Assembly (NCBI RefSeq): GCF_932526225.1
Contig: NC_064043.1
Location: 13,638,085-13,702,084 of the forward strand
Direction: 5' to 3'
DNA length: 64,000 bases
Source: Nematostella vectensis
Lineage: Eukaryota > Cnidaria > Anthozoa > Actiniaria > Edwardsiidae
The notes beneath the pieces were generated by a model, which saw only the letters and a program-made list of their open reading frames with translations, was not told the DNA's origin and ran no database searches. The translations under genes and the position numbers were made by a program. This document shows positions 22,283 through 35,200 of this stretch, piece after piece; positions within the stretch are counted from its first letter, which is position 1, and each line of letters begins with the position of its first letter.

Positions 22283-25200
22283 ATGGAAGCGATTGATGGC
22301 GAAGAAGAAGCTCACGATGCAAAGAGGGCCAAATCATGCGCTGGTTTACGCAGCGAATTGAAGGAATGCATCTTGAAAAGCGACTGCGTTGTCAAGGTAG
22401 AAACAATATGAGGGACGATATTACATCAGGCGATGGTAGAAATGCGAGTGAATGCTGACATCCGGTTCACAAAATTAAAAGAATATTTCCACCATAGTTT
22501 TTTCAGGAAGGGCTGAATAGGGGAGGGTATGTTTTTTACTTGTTTTAGTGATATTATTTGTTGCAACGTTTACACATTTTCATACCTGCCAACCCCCAGA
22601 CTTGAAAAACCAGGAGATTATTTTAGGGGGGAGGGGAGGGGGTACGGGATGAGGGGGTGGGGGGTGGGGTGGGGGATTAGCAAATCACAGAGTTTTGCTC
22701 GAAGATGTGTGTGTTCTTTTGTTCTCTTATTGTTGTTGGGTACCCTATCGTAAAGCGAAAGAAAAGATGATAGGTAAAATAAGTCTTTTTCCAGAAATTC
22801 ATTCAACTTTGTAACAAAAATGAAATGTTGAAACGATATTACGCTTGTACAATCTCAGTTTATATTTATTTGATAAAATATGATAAGATGGTGGGAACTT
22901 TGATCGAAATTTTCACGATGTTCCCATTCCAAATTACTTGTGTTGCAATTACTTTTTGCTAAAACACTAGATTGACTGGACTAATGGTTCGATGTCAAGA
23001 ACGTCAATTTCAACTACTTTTTGAGAGGCCAGAATTTTATTCCATCGTATCCTAACCACAGAGCGCCTAAAAATTCTCTCTGATGAGCCTTGAAGTTTGT
23101 GGCCGGCGTGATTTACAATGCCAACTTACAAACTCGTGTGAAAACGGCTCCAAAGTATGAGCCAATTTTTCAACAATTCGCACGAAAATATGGTCAAACT
23201 TGATGGGTCGATATATGCAAGCATTTCAGTGTTGCGGTAGTAGTCCTGTGGTCTGCAAGAAACGCCAGGAAAAGGCTCATTTAAAGTTTCTCGAAAAACC
23301 TCGAAAACGTCAAAACTTGAATACAAACTATAAGAATTGCATAACTTTGTGGCTAAAATCCAACTTTTACTTCAAAAACAACTCGACTGCCGGGAGAGTT
23401 GGCAGGTATGCATTTTTTTCTAAATTCCACCTACTAAAATGCAAGCGGTAATTAATCGGATCTAGTAGTTTCATTTAGTTTGATTGCGTTTGCATGCATT
23501 TCTAGTTCGCACTCACTATGTTCTGGATGCGATAGTGACAAAAGTAAGCATATATTTAAAATAGCACTTGCACCACAGGTGCAAGTGTTAGGATTTGCAG
23601 ATGGGGGTTGCGCTGTCATACGGTGATCACAGGAAACCCAAGCACTTGGTTTGTATTCTAGTATGCAAGAGAATTTGTATAGTTATGAAAAATGGGAAAT
23701 TAAATAAAATAGTGGACTCACTTTATTATTGTCTGTTTTTGGGATCTCTTCTGAGTATTATGGGCCCATTCTACTCACTCGTTTCCCTTTCAGCACCCAT
23801 ACAAGATGAGAGAACTTCATGCATGCTAGGATCTTAAGAGCACAAGCCACTGTGGCTAATTTTAAGCCAAAGGAATTAGCCACAATGATGGGGAATTAGC
23901 CACAACCGAGAAGCTGTAGCAAACAATTTAATCAAAATACCTTATTGGTCTCTTTAATTTCACAACATTTAAGCCCCTTGACAACCAAGACATAGACGAT
24001 TAAGAAGTTATGATTCTTTTGTCTCACAGCTTTGATGTATGTAAGTGTGTTAGAAAATATTATCAAGCACAATATGATTTCTACAGTTTTGTTGTAACGT
24101 TTAATCAAATTATGGGAGAAATAAATGCGTTTTTGACATTTTTCGAAATTGAAAATGATATTGCACCCAAATCATGCGAAATATGTCAATCCTTCTATGC
24201 GAAATTAAGAATTATCCTTCTTCAGAATTTGCATTTTGCGAAGTTAGCGCACACAGAGGAGAAGACGGAAGAGAGAAGGTTGCACCCTAGAGCTTTCTTT
24301 GTAGCCCAAGGTTTCAGGGAATTGAAGAAATGTTTTAAATTACCCCAAAATCTGTAAGCTTAACCTTAATCTGTAAGCTTAACATTAGAGCGTACTGCTT
24401 ACCAATTTCTAGGTGAGACCTCGGGCTACGGAGAATGCTCTAGGGTGTAACCTTTACTCTTTCTTCTTCTCTCGTCTTGTATGGGTGCTGAAAGGGAAAC
24501 GAGTAAGTAAAATGCGCCCATAATACTCAGGAGAAAACCCAAAACCAAACAATAATAGAGTCAACTATGAACACCATTTTCTTTACTTTTTCATTTTTTC
24601 ATCATTACCTATACCCAGGGGTGTGCAGTCGATAAAAATCGATATAGAAAAACCGATTGATAAATGGAAATCAATCAATAACCCTTGATTAGTTGATATC
24701 GATTGTATCAGATGATCGATATTAATTGATACTCACAAAATTCTTCACCTATCAATTGGTGCAAGCGAGAATAAAAATAGTGTTTACACACAAAGGATTG
24801 CCCATGTGTTATAAACCTATATTGTCATAAACTGTTTTTTTTCTTGATAAGCACCTTTTTTTCATAAAAACTCAGGCTCAAATTTTCCGAAAACGTAAGA
24901 ACATTCTTGTACATTTTCTGTAAAAAAAATGCCAATTTTTGCCCAGGCTGGAAGTCGATTCTAAGACGTTCTTATAAAAAAAGTGTATACATATTGCCTT
25001 GTTACTTGTACCTTTCATGTACATATACACCATATGTTTCTTATTGTCGCAGCTCTGGCTGCAAAAAAACTGAAGCAGCATGAGAGCGCATGAGATTATT
25101 TAGGCTGCATAGCAAGCAAAAGAGAGGGAGTAACTCGACAAAACTCAAGACATTAGATAAAGAGAAAATATAAACTGATCTTTTCCTCCAATTTTAATAG

Positions 25201-26529
25201 AAAACTTTGATTACACGTCAATTGTAACAGGCTTGTATGTCCCATTCTTCACCTCTGGCGATTTTGTATTTAATGGCACTGGTCGTCAAGATGTTCATAG
25301 AATACAGTATATAACTAATCTTGTATTTGCGATGGCACAAGTGAGGTTAGAATTTATGATTTGCTATATCTCTACAGACTGCAGCGATAATTTGTTACAA
25401 GTAGTGTAGTATACACTATGTACACTGTTGGTTTTTACCATCTGACTGCAACAATAATTTCACTACAACAAGTTAATTGTGTTGCATCCATAAACATTAT
25501 TCTGGACAGCTGCGGCAATAAATACTGTGGCTACTACTAGTTGGTGTTGGTTCATTAGTTTTTACGTTTTGTTTGCACTTTGCTAATAAAAAAAAACATT
25601 TGTTAAATCTCTCGTACTCGTCTTTTATTTTTTTTCCAAAATCGATATAATTCCATTAGGTTAATCGAAAAATCGATAATTATCGGTTTTCCTTAAGTTT
25701 TTTTTCTATTTATTACTGTCGATTACCGATACAATTAACTAATTTTATCGATTGAAGTCGATTAATACTTATTATCAATTCAATCGATTGCACACCACGG
25801 GACTATACAAATTCTCTTGCGCACTAGAATACAAACCAAGTGCTTGGGTTACCTGTGCTGTAATATGGAAAAAAAGAAAGTATTTGATGACCTTCAATAA
25901 GAGATGACAGACTTTTCACAACCAAGTGGGGATGCATGTGCGCCCAGCACACCCTACACCTTGTGTATGCACCAACACCAGCAAACATTCTGTTGGCGGT
26001 GCCATGGATGTAAATCTCCCTTTCGATTGCGCACACACTGGATTTACGCACCTACTGCTCAAAATCAGTAGGTCCTACATCTTTTCATTATTTTTCTTGT
26101 TTTGTTTTTTTTGTGTTTTCAAGTATACTTGCCTAGCACCTAGCAGAGGAAAAATGGTACCACTACCTTAAAACTTCTTGTAAACATTGGCTTTATCTAC
26201 ATATAGCATGGTATGCGACCAAGTGAATGCTTAAAGGCAGAGTCCGCAGGAGTGGAGGATGATTGTAGGAGAGTGCAATATGCTTTTTTTGAGTGCAAGA
26301 GATCATTGGTGAGTAATACAGTTAGTGAGATTTGAAGGGGAGTGGGGCAAAGGGGGAGAGGAATACTTAGCGCTTCAACAGGTGGATACACAAACAGGTG
26401 CTAAGGGTGTGGCACAACCCCTCCCCCTCCCCCTGGCTGTTTTTGTATATGCAAATGTTGATAAAAATTCCCTTCTTTTTCCTCCAGCTTGATTTCAGAA
26501 ACAGATTCAGAGGGCGAAAAGGATATTGA
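22283..26529 (+). CDS. COA5: Cytochrome c oxidase assembly factor 5 (PET191 family)
   Basis: Three phase-0 exons, 22283-22396, 26207-26308 and 26488-26529, give 85 residues. They join as ...AKSCAGLRSELKECILKSD, then a HGMRPSECLKA...DDCRRVQYAFFECKRSL block, then LDFRNRFRGRKGY and stop. The twin CX9C pattern is exact (C19-x9-C29 and C58-x9-C68), and the RFRGRKGY end is diagnostic of PET191/COA5. Family proteins act in the mitochondrial intermembrane space in cytochrome c oxidase assembly and are oxidised by the Mia40 relay. Intron 1 (3.8 kb) is filled by transposons. AATAAA lies at 26740-26745. Each exon is too short to stand out as an ORF. Confidence 0.95.
22581..23410. mobile_element. Non-autonomous DNA transposon in COA5 intron 1
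   Basis: The ends CATACCTGCCAAC and GTTGGCAGGTATG are exact inverted repeats of 13 bp. Flanks CACATTTT and CATTTTTT are an imperfect 8-bp duplication, suggesting hAT. The inside has a G-rich tract near 22620-22680 and no transposase. Confidence 0.65.
23628..25857. mobile_element. Large palindromic element with nested insertions
   Basis: Left-arm sequence (CACAGGAAACCCAAGCACTT at 23628, continuing to about 23810 and resuming at about 24255-24330) is matched in reverse by 24390-24612 and 25804-25857 (AAGTGCTTGGGTTACCTGTG). The left arm is split by about 440 bp and the right arm by the hAT-like element at 24615. No protein is encoded. It lies inside COA5 intron 1. Confidence 0.65.
24615..25800. 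mobile_element. hAT-like non-autonomous element, nested
   Basis: Begins CAGGGGTGTGCAGTCGAT and ends ATCGATTGCACACCACGG. Flanks ACCTATAC and GACTATAC match at six of eight bases. The CAGGG start and 8-bp duplication fit hAT. The interior near both ends is rich in ATCGAT words. It interrupts the right arm of the larger palindrome. Confidence 0.68.
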
Positions 26530-27235
26530 AAATGGAGAAATCCATGAAAATAAAACAGCAGTAAAGAATCAGTTAGACTTTCTGTGATCCTCTGGTTTTG
26601 TTTGTTTTGGAAATGTCTTGAGACTTTTTACAGAGATTGTCTGCTGGAATCCATTTAAGAATATCCTTGAATTTTAAAGTAGGATCTGCTAATACATAGT
26701 CTGAATGTTATAAAGCTGTTTAACAGACAATATATGTAAAATAAATATTGATAAGAGCAAGTTGTTGTTTAACTGTGGTCTGCAGTTGTTATGACTTATG
26801 AGATTGTATCAAATATTTATCCAAGCTTGTTCCTTATAAACACACCAAACATAAGGCAAAGCATTCGAAATTCGAAACAATGTCGACCAGCAGGAAGCCA
26901 GATGGTGATGGTAAAAATGCAAGATCACCTTTCATGAGGCAAATGCTTAGTTTGTATTATATAACCAATTTTAAAGCAAATTAATTCAACCTGATGTAAA
27001 CACCATTTTATAAAATTACAAAAATTAAATTAAGAGGGGTAGCCACAAGGCCCACAAATATCATAAGTGTTAGCAAAAGTATGACGTTGCTTAAATTCGC
27101 TAAGTTGGTTTTATAGTTTTATATTTAAAAAAATGCATTTCTGCGCTTAAATCACCCAAAGAAAGTTTTCTAAGTCTTGACTACTTGAAGTGCTCTACTC
27201 TCCATGAGTATTTCAATAACAAAACAACAATAACA

Positions 27236-27348
<113 letters not shown>

Positions 27349-28133
27349 CATGACTTTGTTTAAACAAGGATAGCACATTATAGTTATAATAACTAATAAA
27401 CTTGTAGCCCTCACCTGTGGTATAAAAACTAAATATACAAACAATATGCTATGACAATAATAGAAATCCATACCTCGCAGTTATAAGACGTATGTAAACA
27501 AAACTTAGAACAAAAAAGTAAAATGTTCCAACCGAGAGCCAGTCTCTTTTTAGGGAGCTAGGCTGCTTCATTATGTCAAACTCAAATGTATTGCCATCTT
27601 TGGTTTATAGGTTGTATCGCATAAGGCTAAAATAATTGTCTAGTGGAGCATCGCAATATATAAAAATACATTGAAAGGGGTAACAAGTGTGTTTGAGGTT
27701 TTATATCCAGCACTCATTTTAGCATTTTTTTTTTAATAAGTAGAAATGCCTTGTCAGCATTTAGAGATGTTGTCTTTACTCTTTTCAGTGAAAGATAATG
27801 CTCATATCTGCCAAGTTTGTCATTATTATTTACTATACCTAGTAAAAAGGTTCCTCAAAGAAAAATGACTTCAAACTGATCACAAAGATATGGGATACAG
27901 GCTTATGTAGATGCGTAAAAAGATCTGTTGACCAGTTTTATTATTGCATTAGTGCCATCAAAAAAGTTATTAAAAGCTTTTTTAGCTAAAATAATAAATA
28001 ATTGGTTGTTTCTATGTTGTTCTTGCTAAATATTTTGGTTGTGTGACAATTATTGACGGGAGGTTCACAACAAAGAAGGAATAAGTTACAATATTTTTAA
28101 ACCTGACAATGAAAACGATTCATGTTACTTTTA

Positions 28134-28329
28134 CAGCCAATGTCGTTGTTGCGCGACCTCAGCGAATCCAAGATCCTTGTCTCGTTTGGGAATAGCGCGT
28201 AGTCAGACACAAGCTTTGGGGGCGGTTTGTCTGGTTTTGGTTGTGTGGGTCTGATTGACTACGCGCTATTTCCAAACGAAAAAAGGAATTTTCGATTCTG
28301 GGAGGTCGCGCAACAACGAATTTGGCTAT
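28134..28329. mobile_element. MITE with 26-bp terminal inverted repeats
   Basis: The ends AGCCAATGTCGTTGTTGCGC and its partner (GCGCAACAACGAATTTGGCT) differ at two positions; inner arms also pair (AATAGCGCGTAGTC with GACTACGCGCTATT). It is flanked by TA-containing sequence, so Tc1/mariner or Harbinger origin is possible. Confidence 0.68.
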
Positions 28330-31300
28330 AATGGAGGAATACATATTTCGTTTATCTTAACAAGAATTTCATTTCTGTTAAAGTTATTTCCTTGCATTTT
28401 TACTTGATTTGACTGCTTTATTTTCTGCCCTTTTCTCTTAAATGATGCATTGCACTTAATTTGTAATTGTAAGGGAATTTAGTGGATTTCATTTGATTTC
28501 GGTTTTTAGAAACTCAAGGAACTTTTATCCCATTTTCTGTTTTACTTTACTATATTTAACCATGATTTCGTTTTACCGAAAATGTCTTAAGAATTCCTTG
28601 GAGTTCGTGAGACACGCTTCATACGCCATGTGCCTCCGTACAGCCATTTCCCAGGAGATGAATGTGTAACTAATTAGCGGTGTGATTAACTCATTAAAAC
28701 TTTCTTAATATTCAATTCTCCAACTTTTTTGTTAATTTATATTTTAAAATACACTTTTAAAATTTGTCTAAGGAGGTTTCTTTATTATTTTTTTCTAGAA
28801 GAATGTCATTTTCGAGCTAAAATTTCAGTTCTTATAAAAACAATTGCACAACTTTTGTGATCTTTTGTGTAAAACGGGTTTTGTTTTCAATATTGAATGG
28901 TCATTCATCGCCCTTTTCTACTGGGAGTAAAACCTATCTGTCGTGTTTGAAGTTTGCTCAAGAATCTTCCTCTTGTATTTGATGTTGCCGTATGTTCTCA
29001 CCGTGAGACCGTTTTCTTTAGTAAGTTAACGTAAATTTAAAAGAATCGTCATGATGGTTATACAAGCACGTCTCACACCCGTTTGAGCCGCATGATTAAC
29101 CTCATCTTCCAAAGTACATTGTTGCCCAGAAGGCTCAACGGAAAACAAACGAAAAACTATCGGTATTTGTTAAAAAAGGGGGAAGTGAACAATGGAAACA
29201 TAATCTGAGTGACATTCTAGCTTATGGAAACTCGTTTATCGAAAGAAAAAAAGAAAAAAAAAACATACAGAAAATTTAGTTATATGTAACGGTTGTCTTT
29301 ATTTTATTTTCTAAAGATGTTTATTTAAAAAAATAGGAAGTTTAGTGTAAAGATAGCCATGACCTTATTTTCTCTACCATTATCCCACAGGAATAATGTT
29401 AATAGTGATAAACTCTTTCATACAACTGCTAAACAAACCTATTCGAGTGTTCCCATAAAGTTTTAGTAAACAAGTTTATTGCTTGGGGCTGTAAACATGC
29501 CTGTGGGGCATTTTCATGAGCTTTCCGAGCTCAGGAGACTGGGTAAGTACTTCCCACGTTCTGACATCAAATTTATTATTGTTTTGTATTTTGTTGTAAA
29601 AGGGAAGAAACCAAGGTTTAGAGTTTTGCAGTGAATGTGATTATAACCACGAAATTTTAAGATCTCAAAAGATAAGAAATTAGAAATAAACTCGATACTA
29701 TTGTAGAAGCCTTTACTAGAGGTCGAATTACCTCATCTCTAAAACAGATATAATCTTTTGGAATTTGTTTTCTGAATGGGCCGTATTAACTCCTCTTGGA
29801 TTTAGTGGAGATTTCTTTGTAAAACTCATCTATATCGTAAATGACCAGTGCGCCAAATGCCTAGTAATGATTTCCCTTAAAACTTAAAAGGCGGAGGACG
29901 ATTTGGCTATGTACGAGATTCTCTACAAAAATTTTAATATTTTTTTATAAATGTATGTTTGTTTATTTGTTTTATAGTAAGATGTATTGTAAACTCTTTT
30001 AAGAAACTGCGGTTAATGCGTTATTTATTTAAATTCGAGTACTATTCTTATAAAAAAGTAAGTTTAGTTCGACACCATATTTGGAATCGATTAATCAGAC
30101 TTTAATCATACTGAAAAAAAAATATTCTAGAAACCACGAAATGCAAGACGATATGATGTCTACAGCCCTTAAAAGCTGCCTAACATAACGGTGTAATTTA
30201 AACCTGAATTTAAGGAAACTAGATAGGCAGTATTATCCAAGGTAGCCTATTTTTTTTATCCGAATAAGTCGAGTCTACAAACCGATAAATCTGCATTATT
30301 TATTATGTGTCGCCATGTTTGCGGAAGGGCATTGCACCTGCTTTGTAAGACAGTGAGTTGTCAATAGCTTTGCTTTCTCGCTTTTGTTAACTATCTTAGG
30401 AGAAAAAACTGCCAAAAATTGACACACACAATTCTGTGCAACACTGATACTTCAGCAATTTGATTGCCTCTATTTAGATTGAACTCCGTTCGTGGTTTTC
30501 AGTAGCAAAAGTCTCCCGTTGAGAATTTTGAAAAAAACATTGATTCACTGCTGTTAAATAATTCAATATTAATGGAAGTGGGGGTTAAACACCTAGTATT
30601 CCATCATTAGGGAACGAAAACAATAGTGCAATTTTCTATAGCTTTTCGCCGTCAGAGGAACGAAACCCTCATCTGCGCTAAATGAATCCATTAGTGGCCT
30701 GCTATCGAGTTTGTGTGGTTTTCTCAAGTACAGTATCTAAAATAAACTGATCTTAACCAGTGGCTCTGTTTCGCGGCGGCTTCGATAATTCGACAGTCAC
30801 TGCTCACTTGTCGTTACAGGCAAAGAGCAATAAAAGCCTATTGAGTGTCAAACAATGGGTAAGCGCATTAGCCAATCACTGGCGAGAATGCGAATGACAG
30901 ACTGTGATACGAGTTGGGAAATAATAGAACCCAGCCTCCCACGTCTTAGAACGCCGTATGTTTCGATAAATTCGGTTTAAAAAAAATGAAACAGCTGCTT
31001 TTCTATCATATGCCTTTTGTTTCTATCGAGAAAACAACCTCTCAACTTAATGAACAAATTAGTACCGCGAGAGGGGCAAGAGGCAGGGAGCTACATTTTA
31101 TTCAAGTAAAAAGACTTCTAAACTACATAGAGCAAGGTGACTCGAGTTTGTAAATTCAACATTCCGAGTTTACATTTGGCTGTGTGGACTGTCATTTGCC
31201 CTGAGGAGTTCCGTACATTGTGGCTTTAACATCTACACCTCGACGCGTGATAATTCTTCGGGGTTTTCCTGTTTGGATAAAAACACTGCTTTCGGGATTT

Positions 31301-31332
31301 TATCCGTCGCTTATCAGAGCGCCTTGTTCGCT

Positions 31333-32295
31333 ATGAATGATTCGGAGGCTGTTAAAACAAGCGATCATGCCTTACTGGATTTTGTCAGCTTGGCCACAAG
31401 CAACATTAAGCTCGCTCTAGGACGGCCCGTGAAGCCAAAGAGAAAGGTGAACCACCGAAAATATCTGCAAAGACAGCTTTGTGGCAAGGCCTCTCGCACT
31501 CTATCACCCATGGTTAACCCGATAGAGTTCGTCAACTTTACGAAACCGGAAGACGAGGATCGACAACGCGCAATACAAAGTGACGGGAAAATGCAACGAG
31601 TTTGCTCAGCCGCCAGTGACGTTCCTAAGCGAAGCTATGCAAAACGCGACCAAGTGAAAGTCTTTTTGCAGAAACCTAAAGCACAGGGGAGCGCTTCGGC
31701 GATTGCCGATGTCAAGAAATTCCCTGCTGCCGACTGCAATGCCGACACACCTTCGCCGTTCAAAAAGCGAAAACGCGGGGGCAGTGCCGACACGAATAAG
31801 AACTCGCGTGTGAACGCTAGCTTTAACCGTCAAAGTCATTTTCATCATGGCATGAATACTGATCTTCACCAGAGAGGAGAAGCGGAGATTTTCGAATGGT
31901 TTGGACCCGAGTTTGATGATCTACTAGAGCGATGGTCGGAAGTATCCGAGAGCACGTCGACTGATTCGATCAAAAGCGGTCCGTTGTCCGATACCTCATC
32001 CGCCGCAGACCCCTATTCGCCTAACTCTATATCAGATAACTCTGAGAATGGCACGGCATTCGAGGACGCGTTTTACGAACAATTGATGCGATTTTCAGCT
32101 TCTATGGCGCCCCAGAGAAACGCGAGCTGTTCCGACCACAAACATGCGCCCAGGAACATTGGCTCGCCTCAAGTAGCGCAAGCATATCATGGACCGGAGC
32201 ATTTCTTACCAGGCTACTCAAATTATAATCAGTTCTTTGCGAATTCAGACGGAATAGTACCGCAGTTAAATATAGATTATTCCGCGTTGTCATAG
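31333..32295 (+). CDS. FAM181-family protein (putative TEAD interactor)
   Basis: Single-exon 320-residue protein starting at ATG 31333; an in-frame TTG 20 codons upstream is not a plausible start. Residues 14-47 read [20 protein letters not shown], then [15 protein letters not shown], the core signature of vertebrate FAM181A/B. Residues 97-116 ([20 protein letters not shown]) contain an F-L-x-K-P spaced like the YAP-type omega loop through which FAM181 proteins bind TEAD factors; this match is tentative. A basic KKRKR at about 144-148 is a likely nuclear signal. The second half is Ser-, Asp- and Asn-rich and disordered-looking. Vertebrate FAM181 genes also have one coding exon. AATAAA occurs at 32805. 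The location is inferred to be nuclear. Confidence 0.88.
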   Translation: MNDSEAVKTSDHALLDFVSLATSNIKLALGRPVKPKRKVNHRKYLQRQLCGKASRTLSPMVNPIEFVNFTKPEDEDRQRAIQSDGKMQRVCSAASDVPKRSYAKRDQVKVFLQKPKAQGSASAIADVKKFPAADCNADTPSPFKKRKRGGSADTNKNSRVNASFNRQSHFHHGMNTDLHQRGEAEIFEWFGPEFDDLLERWSEVSESTSTDSIKSGPLSDTSSAADPYSPNSISDNSENGTAFEDAFYEQLMRFSASMAPQRNASCSDHKHAPRNIGSPQVAQAYHGPEHFLPGYSNYNQFFANSDGIVPQLNIDYSALS

Positions 32296-35200
32296 GAAAT
32301 ATATTTTAAATGACAAAAGCGAGAGTGAAGTGTTTTAAATACGTGTTATAGCCTGTTAGATTTTAATATTCCATGTGCAGCCTACAGTGCTGTAATTGTA
32401 AATCACTTCGTGCGAAGTAGAATTATATCAGCGAAGTCGACAAAATTATTCTCGATTGCACTAATAAGAATTGCTATTTATAGCGAAAATTGGGTGTTTA
32501 AAGATGTGAGAAAAGACTGGAAAATATAAATTATATTCTAACATTGAAATACATTCGTTATGTAAAACCGAATGATAGTAGTCAAAGAACTCCATAAAAT
32601 GTGTATATAGTTCCATTTTTTTTTTTTTGCAATTACGAACTGTCATTTCTATCTAAGCTCTTTACGAATTGTAATTCCGCTTTCGCGCCAAAGAAAGTTG
32701 ACGGAAGCATTAACTACAAATTATGATTTGAATTACCAAAGAAAACAGTATGAAAAAGCTGTTATTATGGCTTTTAATATGGGCCCTTGGAACGCACCGC
32801 GCTTAATAAATCATACCAAAAACATGTTAACACCACAGAAAATATCATATGTATCTAAAAAATACCGTAATAAACTTTCTATGTTATTGTACAAGGGCTT
32901 CCTGTATCTATTGTTCTGTTTATATTATTTTCCCGGTGAAAATCCCTTAAAGTCCCGGTGCACTCGATTGATCTACATATTAGAAGCACTTGCTAAGCCA
33001 GTGCAAATATCACCTTCTATGTCCCTTCGCGGCGAGAGAAATACACGGTTTGCGGTATTTGTCATTTCCCGTTTTAATATACAGCCATATAGGGCTATAC
33101 AAGAACTCATTCAGGTTGGTTAGATGTGTGTTCGAATGGCTCTATGACCGTTTGCCCAGCTGTCCTCGAAATGTTGTACGACCCTATGATATGGCACAAG
33201 CTGACTTACTGGCCAATATCGAACAAAGAGCGCAAAGAGATCCTTTAGCGGATGGTAGAAGTCGTTAATGACCACAGAGATTTGGAACATCAGTTACAAA
33301 TTTCCTATATCCGTTTTTGTAAGTCCTTTTCTAATAAGACTGAGCTTCAATTCGTCACAAGCGTTTGATTGTGACAGTGTTTCGCACTACTGACACATTT
33401 TAAATCAATTTTATCAATCAGTTTTACTCAAAAGTCGTGAATGAAAGTTATTACAAGAAGGAAGTCTGCAGTGAGATATTAATCTTAAAAGTGCATAAAT
33501 ACTCAGTCATTTCTATTACCAAAAAAGGACAGCCGACAGCAAGCTCCTAAAACTATTTTTCATTCATTCATGAACAACAACAGAAAAATTATTTGATGCG
33601 GTTTCGTGCGCAGTTTTCGCTTTGCAAAAATGCTGTTAAAAATATTGCCAACAAATAGTTGATACCCGCCTAAATTTTTAAAGAGGTCTGTGCCACTTTC
33701 TTGAAAGAAAACCTTTCTTTTTTGTCAAGTAAAAACCTGCAAAAGATTTATTATTAATATCTCCCTAAGAGGCGTGACAACTCTTGGGGCTGGAATCGAG
33801 TGCGAGAGATAATTTTGACAGTGGATTTATGATGGTCTAGAGGTCTGATTACATTTTGTCGGCTAGCACTGAAATGTTTTTACTTTCTTAGCGCGCTGTC
33901 TATCTTGTCAATCTGTAAAAGGACTCGCGAAACAAAAAGGAATCCTAGAAAACCATATTGGGTTGCATTTCCAAGGTGAAATAACTTCTATGACTATTCA
34001 CCAACGCTACAAAAATAAAAATGCGTTTTAGTCAGAATAGCGTCCACTGAATCCCCAGATTTGATTAAATGTAATTACAATGATTGAATTTCCAAGGTAA
34101 ATACAGAGATTTGACCACCTTAAACACGTTATGGTCAAAGCCCCCTCCTTGTTTTTTGTCAAATAGCCAAACCAAGCCAAATTAGCTGACACTTTCTTTC
34201 GTGATTCAAGAAAGATGAGATGCAATGTTAAAATTCATTTTGCCAAACTCAAATATTTACTCTGTTCAGTGATTATTAATTGTCAAAATGGACGTTGCGT
34301 GTGGCTATTTCTTTACTGGAAACCTTTAAAGAGCAAGAAAATTTAAGTAATAGCATATTTAGTTCTTAGTGCCATGGTGGAATTCTACGTTGTGATATGA
34401 CGAACTAGCTTTTAAGAAATACATTTCTATAAAGGTTGCAGCCCTTTATCGAGATCCTTAAAGCGTCAGCTAGACTCTCAGATTCAAAAGAGTTCTCAAC
34501 GTTATTTGAGGTAATAACAGGTCCTCTTATTTTCACCCGATAATTTGTTTTACACAGAGGAACTATACTGCACATTTATTGGCTAAAAAAGTTAGATTTT
34601 ATCGTATTTTCATTTATTTTGTTTTTGCTTTAATAAAAGCCAAAAAGAAAATAAGACTCAGCAAACCATTGTCATTTGAAACAATAAAATGCCCTGTGTG
34701 GGTGTTTAGTTTTGAAAACATTTATGCGCTGCATCATAACTAATTGAATTTGAGAGATTAAAATTTGCCTTTTTCCGGAAATTCAACTTCGGGGGGCTGT
34801 AAATTTGACTTAAAGTTCCATTATATTCATCAGTGTGATACAGAGTTCACCAACTTCGACTTGGCATTTTTCAAAAGCTTTAGTTATGCGAGAAAGAAGA
34901 ACTAAGTGGGTTGGATTTGACAAATTAAAAGTCAGTGTTGTCTTAATGGTTAGCAGTGATCAATTCACAATTACCCAATTCCACAGGTGCACAAATGCTT
35001 TTGTTCCCTCAAACGCCCTAGTTATTACTTTATTGGTGCAAATGAAAAAAGGAAAAGAGCATGGACATTTTCAAGTATTTTAAGCAGGAAATTTGGTCAA
35101 AAAAGGGAAAAGATGTTAAAAGACCAAGACAAATAGAATGTCAAATGTAGATGCAAGAAGCATTTTATAAGGCACTGATTTAATTCACTAGTGTTTACCA

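Noticed and set aside
24010..24357. 115-codon plus-strand ORF in COA5 intron 1
   Set aside because: It opens within transposon-derived sequence, spans an arm of the palindromic element, and does not fit the COA5 phases or conserved residues.
32698..33123. 141-codon plus-strand ORF after FAM181
   Set aside because: It opens with TTG, overlaps the likely FAM181 3'UTR including its AATAAA, and shows no recognisable domain.
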